This document shows, one piece after another, positions 44,336 to 54,828 of a DNA stretch of 64,000 bases. Position numbers and translations under genes: made by a program. The stretch comes from Mesorhizobium sp. B2-8-5 (GTDB lineage Bacteria; Pseudomonadota; Alphaproteobacteria; Rhizobiales; Rhizobiaceae), in assembly GCF_006440675.2 (NCBI RefSeq), contig NZ_CP083951.1, forward strand, positions 4,745,501 through 4,809,500, read 5' to 3'. Within the stretch, counting starts at the first letter, position 1, and every line of letters begins with the position of its first letter. The notes under the pieces were generated by a model, which saw only the letters and a program-made list of their open reading frames with translations, did not search any database and was not told where the DNA came from.

Positions 44336-45187
44336 TTATGAAACCTGCCGGATCAGTCCTTCGAAGCCGTCGGCGAGATTGGCATTGCCGGCGGCGATGA
44401 AGCTCGACAGATTGCGGGCGCGACCAGGCGTCTTATTGGCATCGAGCAGCACCGCCCTGCCCTCATGCATGACGAAGTCGAATTTTCCGTAGTCGAAGCC
44501 GAGCCGGCGCCTTAGCGCGCGCAGTTCGTCCGGAACCGGAACCGCCTCGCGGCGGATGGTGTCGTCGCCCTTGACGAGGCTCTGCGGCGAGACATGGCGG
44601 GTGCAGCGCTCGCGCTCGCCGCAGAACAGCCAGAAGCGGGCGGCAAAACCGTCCGGCTCCGGCTCGGGAATGAATTTCTCGACGAGCAGATCCTGGCGCT
44701 CGAAGGCCTCGGCCGGAACGTCGGCGAGCGAGGCATGGATCTCGTATTTGTCGAAAGGTTCGACGCCGGGAAATGGCTCCGGCCTGCCGGCGCGCCGCGC
44801 GCGCTGGTTCAGTTGCTGTTCCGGCGTTCCCCAATGGTTGAGGCTGCTCTTGACGATGACCTGCCCCTGCCAGTCGTCGCCTTGGCCAATCACGGCGCCG
44901 CTGATGCGGCGTTTCGAAATGTCGGCGGCCGCAAGGTTGAGGCAGAAGGGAAAGCGGCGCGCATAATCGACATAGTCGGGCGGCGTCACGGTCACGTCCA
45001 GATGCAACACCGCGATGTCGGCGGCCGGCCTCGCCGAGGTGCCTCTCAATATCTGGACCGAATGGCCGCGGCGCTTCAGCTCTTCCAGCAGGTCGAAGAG
45101 CATATATGGGCTATCGCGGCGCATCAGCAGTCCGCGCCGGCTCTGGAAGCGGTCGAACTCGTGCGTGATCACCGCGATGCGCGCCAT
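44336..45187 (-). CDS. ATP-grasp (RimK-like) family protein, uncharacterised
   Basis: A 283-residue protein. The N-terminal part (MARIAVITHEFDRFQSRRGL, then LFDLLEELKRRGHSVQIL) is a Rossmann-like pre-grasp domain. The C-terminal part has the ATP-grasp features VIVKSSLNHWG (the Lys of the P-loop-like strand), DLLVEKFIPE and the metal-site stretch FDYGKFDFVMHEGRAVLLDANKTPG. Such proteins ligate or phosphorylate carboxylates, but no substrate is predictable. It ends 8 bp from the convergent SDR gene. Confidence 0.75.
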   Translation of the reverse strand: MARIAVITHEFDRFQSRRGLLMRRDSPYMLFDLLEELKRRGHSVQILRGTSARPAADIAVLHLDVTVTPPDYVDYARRFPFCLNLAAADISKRRISGAVIGQGDDWQGQVIVKSSLNHWGTPEQQLNQRARRAGRPEPFPGVEPFDKYEIHASLADVPAEAFERQDLLVEKFIPEPEPDGFAARFWLFCGERERCTRHVSPQSLVKGDDTIRREAVPVPDELRALRRRLGFDYGKFDFVMHEGRAVLLDANKTPGRARNLSSFIAAGNANLADGFEGLIRQVS

Positions 45188-45263
45188 GCCCGCCCCTCAC
45201 TTGGCTTATCGAGCGTCGTCGATTATTCAATCGAATACAACGCGCTGCTGGGCTGGGGTTTGC

Positions 45264-46064
45264 ATGACAGAGCATTGGAATGCAATTCGCAAGCACTGGC
45301 AGTTGCTCGGCTCACCTCTGCGGCCGCCGGCGGAGGTGGTCGAAACTTACGACCGCGAGCTCGACCTTGCCCGGTCGCACGTCGTGATGTTCGGCGTGAC
45401 GCCGGAGCTCGCCGGGCTGGGAGCCAGTATGACGGCGGTCGACGAATCCGCCGACATGATTGCCGGCATCTGGCCAGGCGACACAGAAACGCGCAAGGCG
45501 GTGCAAGGCGACTGGTTCGACCTACCGTTTCCAGGCGCAAGCGTCGATGCGCTGATTGGCGATGGATGCCTTACGGTCATCGGCGCCGCGGACCCCAGGC
45601 GCACACTGTTTGCTTCGATCGCGCGTGCGCTGAAAGCAGACGGGCGCGCCGGCATCAGGCTTTATGCTTCCCCCGGGACTCCAGACGACCCGAAGGATAT
45701 CCGCGCCCTGGCGCTGAGCGGCGGCGTCGCAACCTTCCACGAGCTCAAATGGCGCGTGGCGATAACCGCAATCGGCGGCGCGCCGGACTACATCATACCG
45801 GTTAGGGGCATCCTCGAACAATTCGAAGCGCTGTTTCCGGATCGCGAGGAGCTTGCGGCTCGCACAGGATGGGAGCTGCCGGTCATCGGAACCATCGACG
45901 TCTACCGCAACTCGTCGGTCATCTACAGTTTCGCCCCCGCGGCAGCACTCATCGAGGAAGCCCAGACCTTCTTCGATGATGTCCGGCTGGCCTCGACCGG
46001 CTCATACGGGATCGCTGAACGCTGCCCGCTGCTGGTGCTGCGGTCGCCGAAGCGCCGGGACTGA
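45264..46064 (+). CDS. Class I SAM-dependent methyltransferase-like protein
   Basis: A 266-residue protein. HVVMFGVTPELAGLGASMTA is in the place of motif I, FDLPFPGASVDALIGDGCLT follows as motif II/III, and ALKADGRAGIRLYASPG fits motif IV/V. The GxGxG loop is replaced (FGVTPEL), so SAM binding is likely but not certain. It begins 77 bp from the start of the divergent ATP-grasp gene and ends shortly before groES. Function unknown. Confidence 0.7.
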   Translation: MTEHWNAIRKHWQLLGSPLRPPAEVVETYDRELDLARSHVVMFGVTPELAGLGASMTAVDESADMIAGIWPGDTETRKAVQGDWFDLPFPGASVDALIGDGCLTVIGAADPRRTLFASIARALKADGRAGIRLYASPGTPDDPKDIRALALSGGVATFHELKWRVAITAIGGAPDYIIPVRGILEQFEALFPDREELAARTGWELPVIGTIDVYRNSSVIYSFAPAAALIEEAQTFFDDVRLASTGSYGIAERCPLLVLRSPKRRD

Positions 46065-46163
46065 CGGACGAGATTGCTCGTCGGCGCCTCGCGACACCCG
46101 GTGCTTTTCGGGCTGGCGTTCCGCGTGAGAAAAATTTCGCGTCGCCTCCCCCTTGCGCGCGCC

Positions 46164-46191
46164 TTGACTCCGGCAAGGCGCCGGCCTATTT
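46164..46191 (+). promoter_or_regulatory. Candidate sigma-70-type promoter for groESL
   Basis: TTGACT at 46164-46169 and CTATTT at 46186-46191 are separated by 16 bp, and the CIRCE operator starts 10 bp further on. The position fits a HrcA-repressed housekeeping promoter. The -10 box is imperfect. Confidence 0.55.
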
Positions 46192-46201
46192 CAGCGCCAC
46201 G

Positions 46202-46228
46202 TTAGCACTCGTCTTTGGTGAGTGCTAA
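46202..46228 (+). promoter_or_regulatory. CIRCE operator (HrcA binding site) of groESL
   Basis: TTAGCACTC-N9-GAGTGCTAA is an exact CIRCE element, 63 bp upstream of the groES start. HrcA binds it and represses the operon until heat shock. HrcA itself is not in the window. Confidence 0.97.
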
Positions 46229-46290
46229 CCCGTATCCGGCCTCGCCGGATGGAGGAACAGTTCTCACCGTTCTCATTCGAGGAAGAAAAC

Positions 46291-46587
46291 ATGGCAAAGT
46301 CCAAGTTCCGCCCGCTTCATGACCGCGTGGTCGTTCGCCGGGTCGAATCCGAATCCAAGACCGCCGGCGGGATCATCATCCCGGATACGGCGAAGGAGAA
46401 GCCGCAGGAAGGCGAGATCATCGCCGTCGGTTCCGGCGCCCGCGACGAAGCAGGCAAGCTCGTGCCGCTGGATGTCAAGGCCGGCGATCGCATCCTGTTC
46501 GGCAAGTGGTCGGGCACCGAAGTCAAGCTCAATGGCGAAGACCTTCTGATCATGAAGGAATCCGACATCATGGGTATCATCGGCTGA
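46291..46587 (+). CDS. groES: Co-chaperonin GroES
   Basis: A 98-residue protein starting [19 protein letters not shown], with the mobile loop [20 protein letters not shown] and the C-terminal [15 protein letters not shown] typical of alphaproteobacterial GroES. It forms a heptameric lid on GroEL for ATP-driven folding. The ATG follows GAGGAAGAAAAC. It is the first gene of the CIRCE-controlled operon, 63 bp before groEL. Confidence 0.98.
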   Translation: MAKSKFRPLHDRVVVRRVESESKTAGGIIIPDTAKEKPQEGEIIAVGSGARDEAGKLVPLDVKAGDRILFGKWSGTEVKLNGEDLLIMKESDIMGIIG

Positions 46588-46647
46588 TCATCGGCCTCAC
46601 CTGAATCTTCATCTTCGGGCTCTTCCCGAGCCCCTGCCAGGAGCTAA

Positions 46648-48312
<1,665 letters not shown>

Positions 48313-48337
48313 AAAGCACGCCCATCAACTAACATTG

Positions 48338-48361
48338 CTCAAGCCCGCAAACGGGCTTGAG
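48338..48361 (+). terminator. Perfect hairpin after groEL
   Basis: CTCAAGCCCG-CAAA-CGGGCTTGAG forms a 10-bp stem with a four-base loop but no T-run. It may stabilise the 3' end of the groESL mRNA. A second copy of the 18-nt groEL tail (48363-48380) follows at once. Confidence 0.7.
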
Positions 48362-48403
48362 TGGCGGCATGGACTTCTAATCCAGGCTACCAAGCTGATA
48401 CGG

Positions 48404-48435
48404 AAAGGGCGCCCAGAGGCGCCCTTTCTTGTTTT
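48404..48435 (+). terminator. Rho-independent terminator of groESL
   Basis: AAAGGGCGC-CCAGAG-GCGCCCTTT is a perfect 9-bp stem followed by CTTGTTTT, the standard intrinsic terminator form. It is 100 bp after the groEL stop codon. Confidence 0.88.
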
Positions 48436-48539
48436 GCGAGGATTATCGGGGCGATCAACGTTTGATCGGCATTCCGAAACGAAATCGCTTCGCCGTGAAG
48501 ATAAGTCGCCGCAACGCCTTCAGGCCGGCCGCGAGCTTT

Positions 48540-48990
48540 CCCTCAGCCTTCATTGCCCGGTCCGTCCAGCATGGCCTTCACGCCTTCCAGATCGACACCA
48601 ACGAAGGAAGCGACGGCCCATCCGCTAGAGGCCGCGCAGCGACCAGCCTTTCCGCGAGGTCGACCGAAATACCTTGCTCGGCCAGCAGGAAACCGGCCCG
48701 CTCGTTTCTGCCACGCGAGAAACATGGCGCGTGTCCGGTTGCAGCGGCCGGCGCGAAAGCAGCGGCGTCCAGTCAACGCCGCCGGCAGGCACCTCCCCGA
48801 GCCGGAAAGCGCCATCTCGGCGGAGGCCGTTGTACTTGAAATGCGCGGTTCCAGTCGAGATTCCTGGCAAATTGCGGTCCGCGAACCGCCTGATCCGACT
48901 GTCTGCGCCCCAACGCCTGCTCCCGAAACCGCTTCGCCGGCCGCCCCGTCGCGGCAAGACCTGGGGAGTTAAGCCGATATTTCCGGAGCC
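48540..48990 (-). pseudogene. Possible decayed coding sequence between groEL and tetR
   Basis: No intact gene is seen in the 560 bp after the groESL terminator, but the minus strand shows protein-like pieces in successive frames: AHFKYNGLRRDGAFRLGEVP then GGVDWTPLLSRRPLQPDTRHV, then LLAEQGISVDLAERLVAARP, then FVGVDLEGVKAMLDGPG. They follow one another in order with two frame changes, as expected for a degenerate gene. I do not recognise the family. It could also be chance coding-like sequence in GC-rich DNA. Confidence 0.3.
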
Positions 48991-49001
48991 GGCAAAGCCC
49001 T

Positions 49002-49616
49002 TTATCCTAAGGCGGTAGCGTCCGCCTCCCGGGCTACCTTGCCGGCAAGCACCGCTTGCTCGACCAGCGCGGCCACTTCGTCGGCGACAGTCAAGATCGG
49101 CGTGCGGTCGCGGGTGGCGCGGGCGATCACCATAAGGCCCTCCAGCGAAGATTCGACCAGCAGGGCCAGCGCCTGCGCGCGCCGCTCCGGCACCCCTGCC
49201 CTGACGAAAGCCTGGCGCAGCAGTCCGATCCATTGCTCGAAGGCCGACCGGCAGATTTCAGCCAGGTCCGGCACATCGTTCGGAGCATCGAGCACCAACG
49301 GCGCGACCGGGCAGCCGAGCGAGAATTCGTTCTCTTCCAGCATGCGGGCCACCGACTGGTAGATGTGGTGCACGGCAACGGCTGGGTCGCTTTCCTCCAA
49401 CAGCGCGGCGCCAAGCCGCTCGGTCACATCGGCGACACTGGCGCGCGTCACTTCGATGACCAGTTGGTCCTTGCCGCCCGGGAAATGGAAATAGAGCGAC
49501 CCGCGGGGCGCGCCGCTGGCGCTCAAAATGTCGTTGAGCGACGTGCCGTGATAGCCGCGCTGCCGAATGAGCAGCCCGGTCGCCTCGATCATGCGGGTGC
49601 GTGTGTCCGTCGCCAC
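49002..49616 (-). CDS. TetR family regulator (AcuR/YcdC-like)
   Basis: A 204-residue TetR protein. The HTH is TRTRMIEATGLLIRQRGYHG then LNDILSASGAPRGSLYFHFPGGKDQL, with the family YFHFPGGK signature. A Cys in LGCPVAPLVLDAPND fits the TetR_C_6 subgroup, members of which sense electrophiles through this Cys in some cases. It is divergent from an MDR reductase gene with 113 bp between them that holds repeated operator-like boxes, so it likely represses that operon. Confidence 0.92.
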   Translation of the reverse strand: MATDTRTRMIEATGLLIRQRGYHGTSLNDILSASGAPRGSLYFHFPGGKDQLVIEVTRASVADVTERLGAALLEESDPAVAVHHIYQSVARMLEENEFSLGCPVAPLVLDAPNDVPDLAEICRSAFEQWIGLLRQAFVRAGVPERRAQALALLVESSLEGLMVIARATRDRTPILTVADEVAALVEQAVLAGKVAREADATALG

Positions 49617-49680
49617 GTCGACCTCTCGACTGTCAACCTCTGTCAGGAGCTTGCATTATAGGGCTTGCCCATAATATGAC

Positions 49681-49715
49681 AATCGGTCTACATAATATGT
49701 AAATCGGTCTACATA
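49681..49715. promoter_or_regulatory. Operator candidate between TetR and MDR genes
   Basis: AATCGGTCTACATA occurs twice (49681-49694 and 49702-49715), 21 bp apart, or two helical turns. TACATAATATGTA (49689-49701) is a perfect 13-bp palindrome between them. The AT-rich block also has a spacing suitable for a promoter. This is a strong candidate site for the neighbouring TetR repressor. Confidence 0.7.
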
Positions 49716-49729
49716 TTTGAGAGACAACA

Positions 49730-50740
49730 ATGCAAACCTATCGGCTCGAGGGGCAAGGCAGCATCGACAAACTGGCGTTGCGCGAGGAGGCGATGCCGCA
49801 GCCAGGTCCGCGTCAGATCGTCGTGCGGGTGCGCGCCACCTCGCTCAATCGCCGCGACACGATGATCCTCAACGGCACCTATCCTCTGGCACCCCGCGCC
49901 GGCATCGTGCCGCTGAGCGACGGCGCCGGCGAAGTCGTCGCGGTCGGCGACGGTACGACCCGCTTTGCCATCGGCGACCGCGTCACCGGCAGCTATTTCG
50001 CGCGCTGGATCGACGGCCGCATGCATCCGGGCATCGTCGATCAGCTCGGCTGCACGCTGGACGGCATGCTTTGCGAATACGCGCTGCTCGACGAGCAATG
50101 GGCCGTGCGGCTGCCCGACCACCTCTCCTGGCAAGAGGCGGCGACCTTCACCTGCGCCGGGCTGACCGCCTGGAGCGCGCTGACGGGCGCCGAGATTCCA
50201 AAGCCCGGACAATGGGTTCTCACCATTGGCTCAGGTGGCGTCGCGCTGTTTGTGCTGCAGTTCGCCAAGCTCATGGGTTGCCGCGTGGCTGCCGTCACCT
50301 CGCGCGCCGAGAAAGCCGAAAGGCTGCGGGCGCTCGGCGCCGACGTCGTCATCGCGGTAGCCGGAACGCCGGAATGGGGCGTGAAATTGCGCGAGGCGAC
50401 CGGCGGGATCGATCTCATCGTCGAGACCGGCGGCCCGGCGACTTTTACGCAATCGCTGATCGCCAGCGCGCTTTACGGGCGCATCGTGCTGCTCACCGTG
50501 CAGGACCACAACGGCAAATCGGTCGAGATCCCGGGCGCCGTCTACCAGCGCAGCCTCGTCACCATCGGCCGGCTGTTCGTCGGCAGCCGCAACGGGCTGG
50601 AGGCGATGCTTGCCGCTGTCGCCACGCACCGGCTGAAACCCGTCCTCGACAAGGTCTTCCCCTTCGCCGAGGCGCGCGAGGCCTGCCGTCATTTCCAGCG
50701 GGGCGACGTCTTCGGCAAGGTCGTCATCGACGGCGCGTGA
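49730..50740 (+). CDS. Zinc-independent MDR family NAD(P)-dependent oxidoreductase
   Basis: A 336-residue medium-chain dehydrogenase. The GroES-like half (VRATSLNRRDTMILNGTYPL, then GIVPLSDGAGEVVAVGDG) lacks the Cys/Glu zinc ligands. The Rossmann half has WVLTIGSGGVALFVLQFAKL and later GRLFVGSRNGLEAML. This is the quinone oxidoreductase/enoyl reductase kind. It is the first gene of a run with OsmC and SnoaL-like genes and likely controlled by the divergent TetR. Electrophile reduction is an inferred role. Confidence 0.9.
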   Translation: MQTYRLEGQGSIDKLALREEAMPQPGPRQIVVRVRATSLNRRDTMILNGTYPLAPRAGIVPLSDGAGEVVAVGDGTTRFAIGDRVTGSYFARWIDGRMHPGIVDQLGCTLDGMLCEYALLDEQWAVRLPDHLSWQEAATFTCAGLTAWSALTGAEIPKPGQWVLTIGSGGVALFVLQFAKLMGCRVAAVTSRAEKAERLRALGADVVIAVAGTPEWGVKLREATGGIDLIVETGGPATFTQSLIASALYGRIVLLTVQDHNGKSVEIPGAVYQRSLVTIGRLFVGSRNGLEAMLAAVATHRLKPVLDKVFPFAEAREACRHFQRGDVFGKVVIDGA

Positions 50741-50777
50741 CCACCACACTTTCCCACAAACAGAGAGGAGACCAGCC

Positions 50778-51212
50778 ATGACAATCCGTGAAGCCTCGGC
50801 CCAGTGGCAGGGCACGCTCAAGGAAGGATCCGGCCGGCTGCGGCTGGGCAGCGGCGTGTTCGAAGGCGCCTATTCCTTCCCGTCGCGCTTCGAGAACGGC
50901 CCGGGCACCAATCCGGAAGAGCTGATAGCGGCCGCGCATGCCGGCTGCTTCTCGATGGCGCTTACCGCCGTGCTCGGCGGCGAAGGCCACACGGCCAAGA
51001 GCATCCACACCATTGCCAAGGTGCATCTCGGCGCGACCACGGCCGGGCCGACGATTACCCGCATCGAGTTCCAGACCGAGGCGGGCATCGCCGGCATCTC
51101 GGCCGAGGACTTCGAGCGGCTGGCGCAAAAGGCCAAGGCAGCCTGCCTCGTCTCGCGGGCACTGGCCGGCGTCGCCTCGATCACGCTCAAGGCGAACCTT
51201 GCAGACCACTGA
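50778..51212 (+). CDS. OsmC family peroxiredoxin-like protein
   Basis: A 144-residue OsmC-type protein. The catalytic Cys pair sits in [12 protein letters not shown] and [11 protein letters not shown], and the N-terminal Arg/Glu residues of [17 protein letters not shown] are conserved. OsmC proteins reduce organic hydroperoxides with dihydrolipoyl donors. It starts 37 bp after the MDR gene with AGAGAGGAG in front of the ATG, so it is in the same operon. Confidence 0.93.
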   Translation: MTIREASAQWQGTLKEGSGRLRLGSGVFEGAYSFPSRFENGPGTNPEELIAAAHAGCFSMALTAVLGGEGHTAKSIHTIAKVHLGATTAGPTITRIEFQTEAGIAGISAEDFERLAQKAKAACLVSRALAGVASITLKANLADH

Positions 51213-51232
51213 AACGGAAGGAGGAAAATCCA

Positions 51233-51619
51233 ATGACCCAGGAATTGATCATCGACATCGCCGCGGCCAAGCGCTCCGCCGAGACGGCGGAAATCATGCG
51301 GCGCTACAACGACGTCTTCCAGCGTCACGATCCGTCGGCCCTGGACGAACTGGTGGCGCAGGACTGCGTGATCGAGAACACCACGCCGGCGCCGGACGGC
51401 GCCCGCCGCATCGGCAAGGCCGCCTGCGTCGAATTGTGGTCGGCGATCGCCACCGGACCCGGCACCCGCTTCGATGTCGAAGAGACGTTCGTCGCCGGCG
51501 ACCGCGCTACGATCCGCTGGCGCTTCTGGATGTCCGACGGCAGGTCGCTGCGCGGCGTCAACCTGATGCGTGTCGCGGATGGGCAAATCGTCGAGGCGAT
51601 GGGCTATGTGAAAGGATAG
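51233..51619 (+). CDS. SnoaL/NTF2-like family protein
   Basis: A 128-residue protein with the alpha+beta barrel pattern of SnoaL-like proteins: [59 protein letters not shown], then [20 protein letters not shown]. It is the third gene of the MDR - OsmC operon, 20 bp after OsmC with GGAGGAAAA as ribosome-binding site. These folds bind small hydrophobic compounds or act as isomerases; no activity can be assigned. Confidence 0.88.
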   Translation: MTQELIIDIAAAKRSAETAEIMRRYNDVFQRHDPSALDELVAQDCVIENTTPAPDGARRIGKAACVELWSAIATGPGTRFDVEETFVAGDRATIRWRFWMSDGRSLRGVNLMRVADGQIVEAMGYVKG

Positions 51620-51699
51620 GGCCTGGCGCGGAAGAGCCGCGCTCAGGCCCAGTCCGGAATCCGTCCCCGCCAGGATCTGGATCCCGGGCAAGCCGCGGC

Positions 51700-52215
51700 C
51701 TACGAGACGACCCGATTGAGTTTCACGAAGGTCTTGGGACTGCGCTGGATGGTCTGGAAGACCACGCAGTAGCGATCGGTGAGTTCCATGAGCTGGGTCA
51801 GCCGGCTTTGCTCGACATCCGACTCGATGTCGAAGCGCAGGCGGATTTCCTTGAAGCCGACAGCCACGCCTTCGGTGACGCCGAGCGTGCCGCGAAGATC
51901 GACGTCGCCCTCGGCGGAAATCTCCGCCGACTTGATCGGAATCTCCAGCACGGCCGCGGCCGCCCGCATCGAGACGCCGGCGCAGGCGATCAGCGCCTCC
52001 AGCAGCATGTCGCCGGAGCAAAGCTCCCGCCCGCTGCCGCCGGCCTTCGGATGGATGCCCGCCAAGGCAAGACCGCGTCCGGTCTCGACCTTGCAGGTCA
52101 CCTTCGAGTCGTCGGCATTGCCCCTGGCCTTCAAGGTAAGAAGTGCCGCCCGCGCGTCCTTGCGATAAAGATCCTTGATCGGCTCCTGCGTGGCGCGAAA
52201 CGTCGCGATATCCAT
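51700..52215 (-). CDS. OsmC family protein (second, diverged)
   Basis: A 171-residue protein of the YhfA-like OsmC branch: [20 protein letters not shown] with a Cys, [18 protein letters not shown] with the second conserved Cys, and [20 protein letters not shown]. It is convergent with the SnoaL-like gene and in the same direction as the GFA gene 56 bp upstream. The start at 52215 matches the family; the long upstream frame covers the GFA gene in another phase. Confidence 0.88.
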   Translation of the reverse strand: MDIATFRATQEPIKDLYRKDARAALLTLKARGNADDSKVTCKVETGRGLALAGIHPKAGGSGRELCSGDMLLEALIACAGVSMRAAAAVLEIPIKSAEISAEGDVDLRGTLGVTEGVAVGFKEIRLRFDIESDVEQSRLTQLMELTDRYCVVFQTIQRSPKTFVKLNRVVS

Positions 52216-52271
52216 TGCTGTTCTCCTGTCGTGAATTGCGGTTGTCTGAAATCGTCGGCCATCGTCCGGAC

Positions 52272-52697
52272 CTATTCCGGGACGGCGATGCCGGAGCCGC
52301 CGAGCTCGGCGGGAAAATCCTTCAGCTTCGGTAGTCCGTCCTTCATCGGCAGGACCGTCTCTGCGTAGTTGACATGGACCCCCGGCTTGAATTCCACCGT
52401 CGGTATGGTGGCGGCATAGACGTCGACCAGCCCGAGCGGCGGATGATCCGTCATCAAATGACCGCCGCATTTGGTGCAGAACTGGCGGTCGCTCATTTCG
52501 GACTTCTTGAAGCCGGATAGAAACTCCGCGCCCTTGGTGACCTTGACGTTCCGTGGCTTCCACAGCGTGAAGGCATTCACCGGAGACGCCGACCACGACC
52601 GGCAGGAACCGCAATGGCAGTAGCCCATTGCCTCGGCGGTTCCGTGGACTTCGATTTCCACGGCGCCGCAAGAACACCCGCCCTTATGTACCGTCAT
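52272..52697 (-). CDS. GFA family protein (glutathione-dependent formaldehyde-activating type)
   Basis: A 141-residue zinc protein of the GFA/CENP-V fold. The metal-binding cysteines are in [23 protein letters not shown] and [14 protein letters not shown], the standard three-part ligand set. The name reflects a founder enzyme; most members have unknown substrates. It lies divergently from the AraC gene at 52883 and may be its target, in line with the surrounding electrophile-response genes. Confidence 0.9.
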   Translation of the reverse strand: MTVHKGGCSCGAVEIEVHGTAEAMGYCHCGSCRSWSASPVNAFTLWKPRNVKVTKGAEFLSGFKKSEMSDRQFCTKCGGHLMTDHPPLGLVDVYAATIPTVEFKPGVHVNYAETVLPMKDGLPKLKDFPAELGGSGIAVPE

Positions 52698-52882
52698 GAC
52701 TTTCGATCCTTATCCAGGTTTGGTTCGACCGTGCTCAGCGCCGGTTGAGACGGCACCGCACAGCGCTGTCGGGGTTTAAAGCTTCCGCCATTGAACGGAA
52801 TGACGGGGCGTCCGCCTTACTTGACAGCTCGTCCGGAACTGGAAAGGGATGTCGCGCCGGATTGCCGCGCGGCTTGCGGGAA

Positions 52883-53905
52883 ATGGGTGGAATGGCCGGG
52901 GATGCTCTTTCTGACCTTTTGAAAACGGTGCGCCTCACCGGCGCGACGTTTTTCGACATCGAAGGCCACGACCCGTGGGCCGTCCATTCGCCCGCGCCGT
53001 CGTCGATATTGCCCAAGGTACTTCCCGGCGCGGATCATCTGATTTCCTATCATGTGGTAACGGCCGGCCACTGCTTCGCGCGGATCATCGGCGACGAGCC
53101 GATCCCGATGGAAGCCGGCGAAGTCGTGGTCTTCACCAGAAGCGACCCGCACATCATGTCGAGTCATCCCGACTTGCGCGCCGACCCGCCGACGGCCGAC
53201 GTGCTCGACATAGCGACTGCGGGCCGAATGCCTTTCTACATCAACTGCGCCGGCGGCGGGTCGCGCTCGGTCAGGCTGATCTGCGGCTATCTCGCCTGTG
53301 ATGCCCTGCCCTTCAATCCGCTGCTCGAAGCGCTGCCGCCGGCCATCAAGGCCGGCGACGCCAGGGGCGATGGCGGGTGGCTCGGCCAGTTCATCAGGCA
53401 GGCGGTCTCGGAGGTGGCTGACAAGCGGGCCGGCAGCGAAACAGTGCTCACCAAGCTCAGCGAGCTGATGTTCGTCGACGTGCTGCGCCGCTATGTGGAA
53501 TCGCTGCCGCCGCAACAGACCGGTTGGCTGGCGGGCCTGCGCGATCCGCATCTGGGCAAGGCGCTGGCGCTGATCCACGACCGGCCGGCGCACAATTGGA
53601 CGGTGGAGGCGCTGGCGAAGGAGTCGGCATTGTCGCGCACCGTGCTTGCGGAGCGCTTCACCAGAATCGTCGGCATGCCGCCGATGCACTATCTCGCCAA
53701 ATGGCGCATGCAGATCGCCTCGGAACTGCTCAGCGCCGGCAACAGCAACGTCGCCAGCATCGCTGCGGACATCGGCTATGAATCCGAAGCGGCGTTCAGC
53801 CGCGCCTTCAAGAAGATGATCGGCGTCCCGCCTTCTGCCTGGCGGCTCGGGGTTCGGGCTGCGGCCGGTTCCGGAAGCGACGAGGCTTCCGAAACCGAGG
53901 GCTGA
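52883..53905 (+). CDS. AraC family regulator with cupin N-terminal domain
   Basis: A 340-residue protein. The N-terminal half is a cupin_6 ligand domain (GATFFDIEGHDPWAVHSPAP, then YHVVTAGHCFARI and EAGEVVVFTRSDPHIMSS). The C-terminal HTH pair is NWTVEALAKESALSRTVLAE and ASIAADIGYESEAAFSRAFK followed by the VPPSAWR tail. ATG 52883 or 52892 are both possible; an earlier start at 52745 has poor sequence before it. It is divergent from the GFA/OsmC pair, a plausible target. Confidence 0.9.
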   Translation: MGGMAGDALSDLLKTVRLTGATFFDIEGHDPWAVHSPAPSSILPKVLPGADHLISYHVVTAGHCFARIIGDEPIPMEAGEVVVFTRSDPHIMSSHPDLRADPPTADVLDIATAGRMPFYINCAGGGSRSVRLICGYLACDALPFNPLLEALPPAIKAGDARGDGGWLGQFIRQAVSEVADKRAGSETVLTKLSELMFVDVLRRYVESLPPQQTGWLAGLRDPHLGKALALIHDRPAHNWTVEALAKESALSRTVLAERFTRIVGMPPMHYLAKWRMQIASELLSAGNSNVASIAADIGYESEAAFSRAFKKMIGVPPSAWRLGVRAAAGSGSDEASETEG

Positions 53906-53912
53906 CCGTCCG

Positions 53913-54524
53913 TTAGCGATCGGCCAGCGCCAGCTTGGCGCCGAGCATGACGAAGGCGGCGGCAAAACTGCGGCGCATCCAGGTCAGCACTTTCGGCCGC
54001 GACACGATGTGGCTGCGCACCGACGCCGCGAACACGCCATAGATGGCGAAAACGACGAAGGTCATCAGCATGAAGACGCCGGAGAGCTCGAGCATCTTGG
54101 GCAGCGCATGCGGCTCGGTGGTGCTGACGAATTGCGGCAGGAAGGCGAAGAAGAAGATCGACAGTTTCGGGTTGAGGATGTTGACCAGGACGCCGGAGGT
54201 GATGGTCCTGGCGGTCGAGCGCGGCGCGGCGTCCTCGTCGATGCTGAGGCCGCCTTTTTCCTTCAACGTGTTCCAGGCCATGTAGAGCAGATAGGCGACG
54301 CCGAGATATTTCAGCGTCTCGAAGGCGATGGCGCTTGTGTGCAGCACCGCTGCGAGGCCGGTGATCGCGGCCGCCATATGCGGGATGATGCCCAGCGTGC
54401 AGGCGAAGGCGGCGATAATTGAAGCCCGCGCGCCGCGCGAGAGGCCGGCGCTCAGCGTGTAGAGGACGCCGGTGCCAGGCGAAGCCACGATGATCAGCGA
54501 CGTCAACAGGAATTCGATGCTCAT
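53913..54524 (-). CDS. LysE family translocator
   Basis: A 203-residue inner-membrane exporter of the LysE/RhtB family with about six helices. The N-terminal motif SPGTGVLYTLSAGLSRGARA is a diverged form of the usual PGP box, with Gly-Thr in place of Gly-Pro. The second block is ITSGVLVNILNPKLSIFFFA. It is the second such gene in the window, after 25651, but the two are not close paralogues. It ends 8 bp from the convergent AraC gene. Confidence 0.9.
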   Translation of the reverse strand: MSIEFLLTSLIIVASPGTGVLYTLSAGLSRGARASIIAAFACTLGIIPHMAAAITGLAAVLHTSAIAFETLKYLGVAYLLYMAWNTLKEKGGLSIDEDAAPRSTARTITSGVLVNILNPKLSIFFFAFLPQFVSTTEPHALPKMLELSGVFMLMTFVVFAIYGVFAASVRSHIVSRPKVLTWMRRSFAAAFVMLGAKLALADR

Positions 54525-54597
54525 GGATTTCCTCCGCAGCCCTGCCCGACGGGAAGGTACCGGGAGGAATGGGTGTCGGCAAGCGGCGGAGAGCTTG

Positions 54598-54828
54598 ATC
54601 TCCCCATGTGGGGGAGATGGCCGGCGGGCCAGAGGGGGCGCGAAGGAACGCGGCCTCTCAGTCCCTTTTCTTTGAAATCTATTCGGATGTCCGATCGAAG
54701 TTCGGCTGAGACGCCGACGGGACAGCGCCCCCTCTGCCCTGCCGGGTTTTCGTCCTTCGCAAAGCCAAGCAGTTGGCTTCGCGTCCGCTAGGCGGACCAG
54801 TCCTCAACTCCCACAAGCGGGGAGATAG
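54598..54828. repeat. Intergenic inverted-repeat element related to 42374-42533
   Basis: CAGAGGGGGCGC (54630-54641) and GCGCCCCCTCTG (54725-54736) form an inverted pair, and outer hairpin parts ATCTCCCCATGTGGGGGAGAT and CTCCCACAAGCGGGGAGAT frame the element. The right end overlaps the last codons of the YkgJ-family gene, whose C-terminal residues PISPLVGVEDWSA come from the repeat. Confidence 0.8.

Noticed and set aside
48625..49233. Minus-strand open frame of 202 codons overlapping tetR and the groEL downstream gap
   Set aside because: Half of it is an out-of-phase reading of the TetR gene; only the distal half looks protein-like and is reported as a possible remnant instead.
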